Assembly (NCBI RefSeq): GCF_018524365.1
Contig: NZ_JAEKFT010000013.1
Span: forward strand, 1-64,000
Origin: Denitromonas iodatirespirans
GTDB lineage: Bacteria > Pseudomonadota > Gammaproteobacteria > Burkholderiales > Rhodocyclaceae
DNA: 64,000 nt
Direction: 5' to 3'
Every line of letters begins with the position of its first letter. Position 1 is the first letter of the stretch. Shown one piece after another: positions 10,237-23,171 of the stretch. A program made the translations under genes and the position numbers. Below the pieces are notes generated by a model, which saw nothing but the letters and a program-made list of their open reading frames with translations, had not been told where the DNA came from and ran no database searches.

Positions 10237-10494
10237 ATGAACGCAACTCACGGAAAAACCGACACCGGCGGCAGCATGGCCAAATGGGTGGCCCTGCATC
10301 TCGTCGGCTCCATCATCGCCGTGCTCGGCGCGCTCTACCTGATCGCCGACATGGCCCTGCTCGACGGCATCCCGTCGTCCACCGCCCAGGCCATCGCCAT
10401 GGTGGCCATCGGCCTGGTGCTCGACTTCTGGGGCGTCGTCGAACTCCGTCGCATCCAACTCAGGCGCAAAGCCGCCAAGGAGGAAGCATCATGA
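10237..10494 (+). CDS. Small two-helix membrane protein
   Basis: An 85-residue protein between metG and the acylphosphatase gene, with 2-bp and 4-bp junctions, so probably co-transcribed. It has a polar N-terminus of about 15 residues, two hydrophobic segments (about residues 17-40 and 48-68) and a basic C-terminal tail (RRIQLRRKAAKEE), consistent with an inner-membrane hairpin with both ends in the cytoplasm. I recognise no family. A GTG at 10231 overlapping the metG stop would add two residues; ATG 10237 is preferred. The stop overlaps the next start as ATGA. Confidence 0.7.
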   Translation: MNATHGKTDTGGSMAKWVALHLVGSIIAVLGALYLIADMALLDGIPSSTAQAIAMVAIGLVLDFWGVVELRRIQLRRKAAKEEAS

Positions 10495-10781
10495 GCAGCC
10501 CCTTAGCTCAGCATCTGATCATCACCGGCACCGTCCAGGGCGTGTGGTATCGCGCCTCGGCCGCCGAGGCGGCCAATCGGCTCGGCGTGTGCGGCTGGGT
10601 CCGCAACGGCACCGACGGCTCGGTCGAAGCGCTGGCCATCGGCACCGAGCTGGCACTCGAATCCTTCGTCGCCTGGTGTCATGAAGGCCCGCCGCAGGCC
10701 CGTGTCGCCCGCGTCAAAGTGAGCGAGGCCGAACTGCCCGACCCGATCCCCACCGACTTCACCGTCGCCCCCGACGCCTGA
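10491..10781 (+). CDS. Acylphosphatase
   Basis: Hydrolyses carboxyl-phosphate bonds such as acetyl- or carbamoyl-phosphate. At 96 residues it has the usual family length. The catalytic motif is GTVQGVWYRASA, containing the phosphate-binding Arg; CGWVRNGTDGSVEALA supplies the catalytic Asn. It overlaps the upstream small membrane-protein gene by 4 bp and has a good purine-rich ribosome site (AAGGAGG about 10 bp upstream). The physiological substrate is unknown. Confidence 0.92.
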   Translation: MSSPLAQHLIITGTVQGVWYRASAAEAANRLGVCGWVRNGTDGSVEALAIGTELALESFVAWCHEGPPQARVARVKVSEAELPDPIPTDFTVAPDA

Positions 10782-10806
10782 CCCCGCCCCCGCTCGAGGA
10801 GCCTAA

Positions 10807-12510
10807 ATGCGCTTTCGCCCACGGTTGCTCGACACCCTGCCGGGCTACGACCGAGCCCAGTTCGCCGGCGACGCCGGAGCCGGCATCACCGTCGGCGTGC
10901 TGGCCCTGCCACTGGCCATGGCCTTCGCCATCGCCTCGGGCATGTCGCCCACCGCCGGCATCTGGACGGCGATCATCGCCGGCTTCCTGATCTCGCTGCT
11001 GGGCGGCTCGCGGGTGCAGATCGGCGGCCCCACCGGCGCCTTCATCCCGATCATCTACGCCATCGTCGTCGACTATGGCGTCGCCAACCTGCTCATCGCC
11101 TCGATGCTCGCCGGCCTGATGCTGGTGGCGATGGGGGCCTTCCGACTCGGCAGCATGATCCGCTTCATCCCCATTTCGGTGGTGATCGGCTTCACCAACG
11201 GCATCGCCGTGGTGATCTTCCTCTCGCAGATCAAGGACTTCCTCGGCCTGAAAATCGACCAGCTGCCCGGCGAGTTCTTCGGCAAGGTCACCACCCTGGC
11301 CGGCGCGCTGGGCACCGCGCACCTGCCCACCGTGGTGCTCGCCGTCGCCTCGCTGGCGCTGCTCGTCGGCTGGAACCGCCTCGCCCAGCGCATCCGCTGG
11401 ATGCGCCGCCTGCCCGGCCCGCTCGGCGTGCTGGCCATCGGCACCGCCGTCACCGCGCTGTTCGGCCTGCCGGTGGACACCATCGGCTCGCGCTTCGGCG
11501 GCATCCCGCAGGCCGTGCCGGCACTGGCCTTCCCCGACCTCGACCTCTCCAACCTCGGCAAGCTGATCGCCCCGGCGCTGACCATCGCCATGCTCGGCGC
11601 CATCGAGTCCCTGCTCTCGGCCCGCGTCGCCGACGGCCAGATCGACGACCGCCACGACCCCAACCAAGAGCTGCTGGCGCAAGGCGTGGCCAACATCGTC
11701 GCACCGCTGTTCGGCGGCTTTGCCGCCACCGGCGCCATCGCCCGCACCGCCACCAACATCCGCAGCGGCGGGCGCACCCCGGTGGCCGGCATGATCCACG
11801 CCCTGGTGCTGCTGGCCGTGGTACTGGCACTGGCGCCGCTGGCCCATCACATCCCGCTGGCCACGCTGTCGGCCATCGTGGTGATGGTGTCGGTGCACAT
11901 GGGCGAATGGCATGCCTTCAAGACGCTCGGCCGCTTCTCGGTGGCCTATCGCACCATCTTGCTGTCCACCTTCTTCATCACCGTGGTGTTCGACCTGACC
12001 CTGGCGGTGGAACTCGGCCTGGTGCTGGCCAGCCTGTTCTTCATCCGCCGCGTCTCCGACCTGACGCGCATCGAACCGGTGCCGCTGGGCGCCGATGTCA
12101 GCGATGCCGACCGCCAGCGCATCCAGGTCTTCCGCCTGTTCGGCAGCCTGTTCTTCGGCGCCGCCAACAAGCTCGAATCGCTGCTGGTGGCGGCCGACAC
12201 CCGCCCGGCGGTGATCGTCCTGAGCCTCGACAAGGTCATCAACATCGACACCACCGGCCTCGAGATCCTGCAGAACCTGCACCGCACGCTGGCCCGGCAG
12301 GGCGCCGCGCTGATCCTGTGCGAACTCAACGCGCAGCCCGCCTCGCTGATCGCGCGCTCGGGCTTCGCCGCGCAGCTGGGCGAGGCCAACATCGTCGGCT
12401 CGCTCGCCGACGCACTGGCGCGCGCCCATGCCTGTGCCGCGGCGGCTCGACCGGCCGGCGGGCTCAGCGCGTCGCCGCCGCCGGTGGCCGACGCCAGCGC
12501 AGCACCATGA
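10807..12510 (+). CDS. SulP-family anion permease with STAS domain
   Basis: A 567-residue inner-membrane transporter. The first ~420 residues hold ten or more hydrophobic segments with the SulP entry motif (ITVGVLALPLAMAFAIASG) and the conserved GGPTGAFIPI loop. Residues about 440-550 form a cytoplasmic STAS domain (SLFFGAANKLESLL, KVINIDTTGLEIL). Family members import sulfate, bicarbonate or dicarboxylates, and the substrate cannot be told here. Start ATG 10807 follows GAGGAG. The 3' end runs 47 bp into the convergent RND gene, with no room for a terminator between them. Confidence 0.9.
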   Translation: MRFRPRLLDTLPGYDRAQFAGDAGAGITVGVLALPLAMAFAIASGMSPTAGIWTAIIAGFLISLLGGSRVQIGGPTGAFIPIIYAIVVDYGVANLLIASMLAGLMLVAMGAFRLGSMIRFIPISVVIGFTNGIAVVIFLSQIKDFLGLKIDQLPGEFFGKVTTLAGALGTAHLPTVVLAVASLALLVGWNRLAQRIRWMRRLPGPLGVLAIGTAVTALFGLPVDTIGSRFGGIPQAVPALAFPDLDLSNLGKLIAPALTIAMLGAIESLLSARVADGQIDDRHDPNQELLAQGVANIVAPLFGGFAATGAIARTATNIRSGGRTPVAGMIHALVLLAVVLALAPLAHHIPLATLSAIVVMVSVHMGEWHAFKTLGRFSVAYRTILLSTFFITVVFDLTLAVELGLVLASLFFIRRVSDLTRIEPVPLGADVSDADRQRIQVFRLFGSLFFGAANKLESLLVAADTRPAVIVLSLDKVINIDTTGLEILQNLHRTLARQGAALILCELNAQPASLIARSGFAAQLGEANIVGSLADALARAHACAAAARPAGGLSASPPPVADASAAP

Positions 12511-15500
12511 CCGTCAGCGCCGGCAGAAAGGTCAGCGCCACCACGGCCGTGCCCAGCACCCCGAACAGCACGATCGCCCCGACACCACGATAAAGCTCGG
12601 TGCCCGCCCCGGGGATGAACACCAGCGGCGCCAGGCCGAAAACCGTGGTGAGCGTGGACATGGCGATCGGCCGCAGCCGCGTGGCCACCGCGTCGCGCAC
12701 CGCCTCCAGCGCCTCCATGCCCCCCTCGCGCACATTGGTCATGGCCTGATGAACGATCAGGATCGGATTGTTCACCACCGTGCCCATGAGGATCAGGAAG
12801 CCGAGCATGGCGATCATGTCGAAAGGCTGGCTCAGCGGCGGCAGACCGAGCAGCGGCAGCAGGGCACCCACCGCATTCATCAGCCACAGCCCCAACACGC
12901 CGCCGGCCACACCGAGCGGGATGGTGGTCATGATCAGCAGCGGATAGCCCCAGTGGGTGAAGATGGCCACCAATAGCAGGTAGATGATGACCACCGCCAC
13001 CACATAGTTGCCCGACAGCGCCGCGCGCGTGGCGTCGAGCTGGTCGCCGGCGCCGGAGAGGCCGACCGTGACGCTGGCCGGCAGCTGGCCGGACGCGCGC
13101 ATGTGCCCCACCACCTCGTCGCGCACCATGCGCACGCCGTCTTCGAGCGCCACCGCCTCGGGCGGGATGATGTTCAGCGTCACCATGCGCCGGCCATCGA
13201 CACGGCGAATGGTGCTGGTGTCCACGCGCTCGACGATCTCGGCCACCGTGGCCAGCGGCACCACCGCGCCGGCGGGCGTGTGGATCGGCAACTGCGCCAG
13301 GCTGTCGAGGGGGGCCGAATGACCGGCCTGGCCGTACAGGTAGATGTCGACCTTCTGGTCGTCGAGCAGGAATTCATCGACGAAGACACCGTCGGAGAGC
13401 GCCGCCACGGAAAAACCGATGTCACCCGCCGACAGGCCGAGTTCGGCCGCGCGCCGCCAATCGGGGCGCAACTCGACCAGCGGCTGGGACAGCGACAGCG
13501 TGGCCGGCTGGGCATTGATGCGCGGCGAATCGAACACCGCCTGGGCGCGGCGGTAGGCGCCGAGGGCTACCGTGTAGATGGTGGCCAGATCGGGGCCAGC
13601 GATGTCGAGATTGACGCTGCGCGTGCCACCGTCGTTGCTGGTGATGATCGAGCCGCGCGAGACGAAGGCGCGCATGCCCGGGTACTGGTCGAAATGCGCC
13701 TCCAGCGCCGCCATCAGCGGCCGGATGTGGGCCGGATCCTGCGGTTCGACCACCACGAACAGCCCGCTGTCCTGGACTCGCATGTTGAAGTAGCGGATCG
13801 GCGGCACCTCGGCCTGGCCGGCATCGAAGCGTTCGGGCGCCTGATTGCGGTAGGGCAGGAAGTGCGCCTCGACCTGCGCCGCGATGCGCTCCATCGACGC
13901 CAGGTTGTAGCCCGGCGGCGCATTCATGCGGGCGAAGGCCTTGGGCTCCTCGCCCTCGGGCAGGTACTCGGCCGCCGGCGTCAGCCACAGGAGGATGGCG
14001 AGGCTCGCCGCGACGGTGCCGACGATCGCCGCCAGGCGGCGCGGGCGGCTCACCATCAGGCGGTCGACGCCGGCCAGCACCCGGGCCCGCAGCCCACGCG
14101 GCATGGTGTTCTCCTCGAGCGCGCCGAAGGACAGGCGTGCGCAGGCCGTGGGCAGCACCGTGATGGCGACGAGCATCGAGGCCAAGATCGAGGCCGACAC
14201 CCCGATCGCGATGTCCGAATAGAGCTGCCCTGCCTCCTGCGCGATGAACAGGATCGGCACGAAGACCAGCACCGTGGTGAGTGTCGAGGCCAGCACCGCC
14301 GGCCACACCTGGCGCACCCCCTCGACCGCCGAGCGGACGCGGTCCATGCCGCGCTGGCGCGCCAGCTCGATGCTCTCGAGCACCACGATGCTGTTGTCCA
14401 GCGTCATGCCGATGGCGAAGGCCACGCCGGCCAGCGAGATGACATTGACCGTGCGCCCCGCCAGCAGCAGGCCGAGAAAGGCGGCGATGGTGCATACCGG
14501 GATGCCCATCACCCCCACCAGCGTGGCCTTGAACGAGCGCAGGAAGAGATACATCACCGCACTCGCCAGCAGCGCGCCGATCATCAGGTTCTGCCACACA
14601 TTGGCCAGCGAGGCCTCGACATAGCCCACGTCGTCGGCGATCAGGTGCAGCGTCATGCCGGCCGGCTCGAGCACCTCGCGGTTGACCGCCTCGATTTCGG
14701 CGACCATGGCGCGCTTGATGTCGATGACGTTGGCGCCGGGCTCGCGCCGCACCGACAGGCCGATCACCGATTCGCCGTCCATCAGCATGCGGCTGCTGAT
14801 CTCGAAGTGGCCCTGGCGAATCTCCGCCAGGTCGCCGAGGCGGATGAGCGTGTCGCCACGGCGGGCGAGGATCAAGCCGCGCAGATCGTCGAGCGTCTCG
14901 AAGCGCCCGATGGTGCGCAGCAGGTAGCGGCGCTTGCCCGACTCGATCTCGCCGCCCGAGGCGTCGCGGTTGCGCGCGCCGACGGCGTCGCGCACATCGA
15001 GCACCGACAGGCCGTGCTCGGCCAGGCGGGCGTGATCGACGAGGATCTGGATCTGCCGCTCGGCGCCGCCATAGACGCTGATCTGCGACACGCCGAGGAT
15101 GCGCTCGAGACGCGGTTGGACGTTGTCCTCGATGAAGTCCTGCATCATCACCATGTTCACCCGGCGCGGGTTGCCCGGCAGCGGCGAGATGCGGAAATAC
15201 ATGAAGGAGTTAGCCGAGAACGAGGTGGCGAACACTCGCGGCTGGTCCACGTTGTTGGGGTAGGACGGCACCTGGCTGAGCGCATTGGTGATGCGGATCA
15301 GGGTCTCGTTCATGTCGACCCCGTACGGAAACTCGAGCTGCACGTCCGCCCGGCCGAAAGACGCGGTGGACACCAGCCGCTGCAGGCTCGGCACGGTGCG
15401 CAGGTACTCCTCCTGCTCGACGAGGATCTCCTTCTCCACGTCCTGCGGCGTCGCGCCGGGCCAGACGGTGCGCACGGTAACCGTGCGCACATCCAGATCG

Positions 15501-15607
15501 GGGATCATCTGCACCGGAATACGCAGCGCCGCGACGATGCCGATCACCGTCACGATCAACACCGTGACCGTCATCAGCGTGCCGCGATCGACGATGCGCT
15601 CGAACAT
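12464..15607 (-). CDS. RND efflux transporter permease
   Basis: A 1047-residue inner-membrane proton antiporter of the AcrB/MexB-like superfamily (hydrophobe/amphiphile RND type). It shows the expected duplicated pattern: one N-terminal helix (about 10-30), a large periplasmic porter loop, a helical block with the GMTLDNSIVVLE motif (helix 4 Asp), a second periplasmic loop, and a second helical block containing GTVVNNPILIV. The shortened, divergent sequence compared with AcrB resembles uncharacterised betaproteobacterial pumps. Its start overlaps the adaptor's stop as ATGA (15605-15609), so the two are coupled. No outer-membrane TolC-like channel is encoded here, so it must borrow one. Substrates are unknown. 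Confidence 0.9.
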   Translation of the reverse strand: MFERIVDRGTLMTVTVLIVTVIGIVAALRIPVQMIPDLDVRTVTVRTVWPGATPQDVEKEILVEQEEYLRTVPSLQRLVSTASFGRADVQLEFPYGVDMNETLIRITNALSQVPSYPNNVDQPRVFATSFSANSFMYFRISPLPGNPRRVNMVMMQDFIEDNVQPRLERILGVSQISVYGGAERQIQILVDHARLAEHGLSVLDVRDAVGARNRDASGGEIESGKRRYLLRTIGRFETLDDLRGLILARRGDTLIRLGDLAEIRQGHFEISSRMLMDGESVIGLSVRREPGANVIDIKRAMVAEIEAVNREVLEPAGMTLHLIADDVGYVEASLANVWQNLMIGALLASAVMYLFLRSFKATLVGVMGIPVCTIAAFLGLLLAGRTVNVISLAGVAFAIGMTLDNSIVVLESIELARQRGMDRVRSAVEGVRQVWPAVLASTLTTVLVFVPILFIAQEAGQLYSDIAIGVSASILASMLVAITVLPTACARLSFGALEENTMPRGLRARVLAGVDRLMVSRPRRLAAIVGTVAASLAILLWLTPAAEYLPEGEEPKAFARMNAPPGYNLASMERIAAQVEAHFLPYRNQAPERFDAGQAEVPPIRYFNMRVQDSGLFVVVEPQDPAHIRPLMAALEAHFDQYPGMRAFVSRGSIITSNDGGTRSVNLDIAGPDLATIYTVALGAYRRAQAVFDSPRINAQPATLSLSQPLVELRPDWRRAAELGLSAGDIGFSVAALSDGVFVDEFLLDDQKVDIYLYGQAGHSAPLDSLAQLPIHTPAGAVVPLATVAEIVERVDTSTIRRVDGRRMVTLNIIPPEAVALEDGVRMVRDEVVGHMRASGQLPASVTVGLSGAGDQLDATRAALSGNYVVAVVIIYLLLVAIFTHWGYPLLIMTTIPLGVAGGVLGLWLMNAVGALLPLLGLPPLSQPFDMIAMLGFLILMGTVVNNPILIVHQAMTNVREGGMEALEAVRDAVATRLRPIAMSTLTTVFGLAPLVFIPGAGTELYRGVGAIVLFGVLGTAVVALTFLPALTVMVLRWRRPPAAATR

Positions 15608-16707
15608 CAGCGCGCCCCGGCCACCGTCACCGCCTGCCCCGGTCGCAGCGACTCATTGCCCTCGACCACCACGCGCAGGCCAGCCTCGAGGCCATCGACG
15701 ATCTCCACCATGCCGTCGAAGCCCAGCCCGGGTCGCACCACGCGCTCGACCACCTGGGTCTGCGCCCCGGCCGCCTCGACCACCCACACCGTCACCCGGC
15801 CGTCGACATGGCGCAGCAGCGCGTCGCGCGCCACCACCACGCGCTCGCGCCCGGCGTCCAGGCGCAGCACCGCGCTGGCCGACATGCCGGGCGTCATCGG
15901 CAGACCGTCGCGCACGATACCGACCCGCAGCAGGAAACTGCGCGCGCTCGCATCGCTGACCGGCACGATGCGCTCGATGCGCGCCTCGAGGGCCTCGTCC
16001 GGCAGCGCGTCGAGGCGCAGCTGCACCGGCACCTTGGGATCGAGGCGTGGAAAATACGCCTGCGGCACCTGCAGATCGACCCACAGCCCGCGCTCGGCGA
16101 CCAGCGCCAGCGCCTCGTCACCGGGCGCGATCCACTCGCCCAGTTCGGTCAGCTTGGCGCTGATGACGCCGTCGAAGGGCGCCCGCAGCACATGCCGCTC
16201 GAGACGCGCCTGCGCCCCGCGTCGCTCCGCCTCGCGCTGGCGCAGCAGCGCGGCGTCGGCGCGCACCTCGGACTGCAGGGCTTCATGGGCCGACGCGGAA
16301 AGGCTGCGCGCGCTGGCCAGGCGCCGCCCATCGGCCTCGCGCCGGCGCGCATCGGCCAGCGCCTCGCTGGCCTGCGCCACCGCCGCCTGTGCCACCTCCA
16401 GGTCGAGGCGCGCCAGTTCGGCATCGAGCTCGACGAGGATCTCGTTCTTGCTCACCCGCGAGCCGACATCGACCCTCAACGCGGCCACCTTGCCGGCCAC
16501 CTCGGGCGACAACCGCGCCGAGCGCGGTGCGGTCACGGTGCCCGATACCCGCAGCTCCTCGACCACCGCCTGCAACCGGCTCTCGGCGACGATCACGGCG
16601 GGGCCGGCGGCGCCGGCCAGCGACGCGCTCAGCGCCATGCCCAAGGTCAGGCAGCCTGCCAGGGCGCGAGCGCCAAGCCTGTGGCCGCGCAGTTTCGAGC
16701 CTTTCAT
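15607..16707 (-). CDS. RND periplasmic adaptor (membrane fusion protein)
   Basis: A 366-residue periplasmic adaptor linking the RND pump to an outer-membrane channel. It has an N-terminal signal peptide (about 1-33, ending near LAGAAGPA), a lipoyl half-motif, a helical hairpin rich in Ala/Arg/Glu (about 95-165), a second lipoyl half (HVLRAPFDGVISAK), and beta-barrel and membrane-proximal domains typical of HlyD/AcrA-like MFPs. It is translated just ahead of the pump with a 4-bp overlap. ATG 16707 is chosen because it gives a clean signal peptide; longer in-frame starts enter the upstream promoter zone. Confidence 0.88.
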   Translation of the reverse strand: MKGSKLRGHRLGARALAGCLTLGMALSASLAGAAGPAVIVAESRLQAVVEELRVSGTVTAPRSARLSPEVAGKVAALRVDVGSRVSKNEILVELDAELARLDLEVAQAAVAQASEALADARRREADGRRLASARSLSASAHEALQSEVRADAALLRQREAERRGAQARLERHVLRAPFDGVISAKLTELGEWIAPGDEALALVAERGLWVDLQVPQAYFPRLDPKVPVQLRLDALPDEALEARIERIVPVSDASARSFLLRVGIVRDGLPMTPGMSASAVLRLDAGRERVVVARDALLRHVDGRVTVWVVEAAGAQTQVVERVVRPGLGFDGMVEIVDGLEAGLRVVVEGNESLRPGQAVTVAGAR

Positions 16708-16843
16708 CGCATCCTCCGATCCTTGCCCCGCCCGCGAGGCGCTACCGGCAAGATGGCGCCGGCGCACCGGGTGGCGCGACCGCCATCGCCGGGGGATTGT
16801 ACCGTTCACCACGGTATCGCCCCGCGCGCGGCCCGCCGGCCAT

Positions 16844-16873
16844 TTGACGCAGCGCGCTTGCGCTCGGGATAAT
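16844..16873 (+). promoter_or_regulatory. Promoter of the peroxiredoxin gene
   Basis: TTGACG (16844-16849), an 18-bp spacer and GATAAT (16868-16873), a good sigma-70 match about 40 bp upstream of the peroxiredoxin ATG. The leader contains a purine-rich run (AGAGAGAG) serving as ribosome site. I see no convincing OxyR-type site. Confidence 0.6.
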
Positions 16874-16914
16874 CGCCCATCCTTTCACCCACACTCATAG
16901 AGAGAGACACCACC

Positions 16915-17514
16915 ATGGCAGTTCTGGTCGGCAAGAAAGCCCCCGATTTCACCGCAACCGCAGTGCTCGGCAACAACGAGATCAAGGACATCACCTTTTC
17001 CGAAGTCACCAAAGGCAAGTACGCCGTGGTGTTCTTCTACCCGCTGGACTTCACCTTCGTCTGCCCGTCCGAGCTGATCGCCTTCGATCGCCGCCTGGAA
17101 GAGTTCAAGAAGCGCAATGTCGAAGTGCTGGGCGTGTCCATCGACAGTCAGTTCTCGCACCTGGCCTGGAAGAACACCCCGGTCGCCAAGGGCGGCATCG
17201 GCCCGGTCGGCTACACCCTGGTCGCCGACATCAAGCATGAGATCTGCCGCGCCTATGACGTGGAAGCCGAAGGCGGCGTGGCGCTGCGCGGCTCCTTCCT
17301 GATCGACCGCGACGGCGTGGTGCAGCACCAGGTGGTCAACAACCTGCCGCTGGGTCGCGACATCGACGAAATGCTGCGCGTGGTCGATGCGCTGCAATTC
17401 ACCGAAGAGCACGGCGAGGTCTGCCCGGCCGGTTGGAACAAGGGCAAGGCCGGCATGAAGGCCAGCACCGACGGCGTGGCCGCCTACCTGAGCGAGCATG
17501 CCGAAGCGCTGTAA
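16915..17514 (+). CDS. Typical 2-Cys peroxiredoxin (AhpC/Prx1 type)
   Basis: Reduces hydrogen peroxide and organic peroxides through a cysteine thiol cycle. The 199-residue product has the peroxidatic-cysteine motif FYPLDFTFVCPSE (Cys near residue 50), the resolving-cysteine motif EVCPAGW (Cys near 170), and GVSIDSQFSHLAW between them. The GG(V/I)G region and C-terminal tail place it in the eukaryote-like Prx1/AhpC group rather than the BCP or Tpx groups. Its own promoter and a strong terminator bracket it, so it is monocistronic. No ahpF or reductase gene is adjacent; thioredoxin is the likely electron donor (inference). Confidence 0.93.
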   Translation: MAVLVGKKAPDFTATAVLGNNEIKDITFSEVTKGKYAVVFFYPLDFTFVCPSELIAFDRRLEEFKKRNVEVLGVSIDSQFSHLAWKNTPVAKGGIGPVGYTLVADIKHEICRAYDVEAEGGVALRGSFLIDRDGVVQHQVVNNLPLGRDIDEMLRVVDALQFTEEHGEVCPAGWNKGKAGMKASTDGVAAYLSEHAEAL

Positions 17515-17528
17515 TCCGGCGCCAGCAT

Positions 17529-17560
17529 AAAAAACGCGGCCGAGCGGCCGCGTTTTTTTT
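17529..17560. terminator. Bidirectional terminator between peroxiredoxin and dnaE
   Basis: An 8-bp GC-rich stem (ACGCGGCC / GGCCGCGT) with a 4-nt loop, flanked by a run of A on the left and eight T on the right. It can therefore end both the rightward peroxiredoxin transcript and the leftward dnaE transcript. Confidence 0.9.
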
Positions 17561-17576
17561 GTCTGCCGCCAATCGC

Positions 17577-21059
<3,483 letters not shown>

Positions 21060-21368
21060 GGGGCCGGATTCTACCGCGCAAACGCCACGCTGGCGCCTCC
21101 GGGCCACACCCGCCAGCCACGCCGGGACACCCGCCCCGCGCCGGCCGGCGCCCGCCGGCGCATCGCCGTTCGTCGTGCCGCCACCGCGCCGGCGTGCGCC
21201 GCTTCATGCCGAACGGGCTATAGTGACAAGGTCTTGTCGTCGGCGTCGAACGCGGCGGCGGACCGACCGCCGGGCACGATCCCGGCGGCGAAAGAAACCC
21301 CCAGATTCGTGGGGCCCGCCGCCGCTTGAGGTCAGCGGCCGGAGCACGTGGGCCCCAAGGAGAGACGC
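21060..21368. other. Intergenic region between dnaE and the kinase gene
   Basis: A 309-bp GC-rich gap between divergent genes. A TATAGT at 21219-21224 could be a rightward -10 box, but there is no good -35. A short CCCC/GGGG inverted repeat lies near 21299-21314, and AAGGAGAG just before 21369 is the ribosome site. No further gene is visible. Confidence 0.4.
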
Positions 21369-23171
21369 ATGTTGATGGACCCACGCAAGCCTTCACGGAC
21401 GGAAGGGCCTGCGGGGACCGACCGCGCCACGGCCGACGCATCGGCCGTGCCGATGTCTGCCCTGCCCATGGCGGCCGCGGTGATCGATGCGCAATGGCGC
21501 TTCGTGGCGGTCAACCCGGCCTTTACCGAGCTGCTGCCGCACCCGCTCACCCCGTTGCCTGGCCAACCCTGCGAAATGCTGCTGCCGATCGACCCGGCCG
21601 GGCTGATGGCACTGATGCAGCGCACGCGCTCGCTGGGCACGCTGCAAAGCGCCGACCTCATCGCCGATGCCGACCCCGACACGCCGCTGGCCGACATTCT
21701 GCATTGCCGCTGCCAGCCGCTGGCCGACGGCGCCTTGCTGCTGCTGATCGAGACCGCCACGACCCCGACGAGCGCGCCGCTGGCGCACAACATCCTCGAC
21801 CACATCTTCACCTTCGTCGGGGTGCTGGCCCCCGACGGCACCGTGCTCGAAGCCAACCGGGCTTCGCTCGAAGCGGCCGACATCACGCTCGACGATGTGC
21901 GCGGGCGCAAGTTCTGGGACTGCTACTGGTGGAGCCTGGACCCGGAGATCTCCCGCCGCATCCGCCGTGCGGTGCGCAGTGCCGCCGCCGGCGCCACGCC
22001 GCGTTTCGACATCGACAAACGCATGGCCGGCACGCGCTTCGTCACCATCGATCTGATCCTGTCGCCGGTGCACGACGACAACGGCGCCATCACCCACCTG
22101 ATCTACAGCGCCATCGACGTGAGCGATCGCAAGGCCGGCGAAGCGGCGCTGCAGCGCTCCGAACAGCGTTTCCGCCAGGTGGTCGAGTCCGCCCCCGACG
22201 GCCTGGCCATGGTCGACGCCAGCGGCCACATGGTGCTGGTCAACACCGGCATGGAGAGCATCTTCGGCTACACCCGCGGCGAAATGCTCGGCAACACCAT
22301 CGAGATGCTGATGCCGCAGCGCCACCGCAGCGCCCATGGCGCGCTCTTCCAGGGCTACCTGGAAGAGCCCACGGCGCGCGACATGGCCGGGCGGCGCGAG
22401 CTCTACGCGCGGCGCAAGGACGGCAGCGAGTTTCCGGTCGAGATCGGCCTCAACCCGATCCCCACCGAAACCGGCACCATGGTGCTGGCCACCATCCAGG
22501 ACGTCACCCGCCGCAAGGCCGACCGCCAGATGATCGAGCGTGCGCTGGAAGAAAAAACCGTGCTGCTGCACGAGATCCACCACCGGGTGAAGAACAACCT
22601 GCAGGTGATCTCCAGCCTGCTCAACCTGCAGGCACGCAGCGCCGACCCCTCGGTCGGCCAGGCGCTGTCGGAGAGCCAGGGGCGGGTCAAGGCGATGGCG
22701 CTGATCCACCAGCTGCTGTACGAGCGCAACGACTTCTCGCAGGTCGACCTGGGCACCTACCTGCAGCGCCTGTGCTCATTGCTGCAGGAGAGTTATCGCG
22801 ACGGCCCGGCGCGCTTCACGCTGCAGGTCAATGCCGCCGAGCAAATGCACCTCAACCTGCAGCGCGCCGTGCCCTGCGGCCTGCTGGTCAACGAGTTGGT
22901 CACCAACGCCATCAAGCACGCCTTCCCCGACGGGCGCAGCGGTCATATCGACGTGACCCTGGCGCCGGTCGACGACCGCCATTGCGCGATCACCGTCGCC
23001 GACGACGGCGTCGGCCTGCCGCCCGATGTCTCGCCGGGCACCAGCCGCTCGCTCGGCATGCAGCTGATCCCCTTGCTCAGCGATCAGGCCGGCGGCCAGT
23101 GGCAGGTGTTTCGCGAACACGGCACCCGTTTCGAACTGATCATCAGCACCACCCCGCAGGAGGCACGATGA
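21369..23171 (+). CDS. PAS-domain HisKA_2 sensor histidine kinase
   Basis: A 600-residue kinase without obvious membrane helices, so probably cytosolic. Three PAS-like segments (about 25-130, 140-255, 260-385) precede a HisKA_2-type dimerisation domain: the phosphoacceptor lies in HEIHHRVKNNLQ near residue 400, followed by SSLLNLQARS. The ATPase part shows the N box NELVTNAIKHAF and the G1 box ADDGVGLPPD. The family feeds phosphate to stand-alone or output receivers. Its stop overlaps the next start as ATGA (23168-23171), and that gene starts with a receiver, so the two form a cognate pair. ATG 21369 follows AAGGAGAG; an upstream GTG at 21348 is less likely. Confidence 0.88.
   Translation: MLMDPRKPSRTEGPAGTDRATADASAVPMSALPMAAAVIDAQWRFVAVNPAFTELLPHPLTPLPGQPCEMLLPIDPAGLMALMQRTRSLGTLQSADLIADADPDTPLADILHCRCQPLADGALLLLIETATTPTSAPLAHNILDHIFTFVGVLAPDGTVLEANRASLEAADITLDDVRGRKFWDCYWWSLDPEISRRIRRAVRSAAAGATPRFDIDKRMAGTRFVTIDLILSPVHDDNGAITHLIYSAIDVSDRKAGEAALQRSEQRFRQVVESAPDGLAMVDASGHMVLVNTGMESIFGYTRGEMLGNTIEMLMPQRHRSAHGALFQGYLEEPTARDMAGRRELYARRKDGSEFPVEIGLNPIPTETGTMVLATIQDVTRRKADRQMIERALEEKTVLLHEIHHRVKNNLQVISSLLNLQARSADPSVGQALSESQGRVKAMALIHQLLYERNDFSQVDLGTYLQRLCSLLQESYRDGPARFTLQVNAAEQMHLNLQRAVPCGLLVNELVTNAIKHAFPDGRSGHIDVTLAPVDDRHCAITVADDGVGLPPDVSPGTSRSLGMQLIPLLSDQAGGQWQVFREHGTRFELIISTTPQEAR

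Noticed and set aside
7412-10246. 944-residue open frame opposite metG
   Set aside because: An antisense shadow: metG matches a full-length synthetase with all motifs, and the opposite frame is an Ala/Gly/Val/Asp-rich by-product of GC-rich codons.
13103-16900. 1265-residue open frame opposite the RND pump and adaptor
   Set aside because: A shadow of two genes with clear family motifs; rich in Arg/His/Gln/Asp with no domains.
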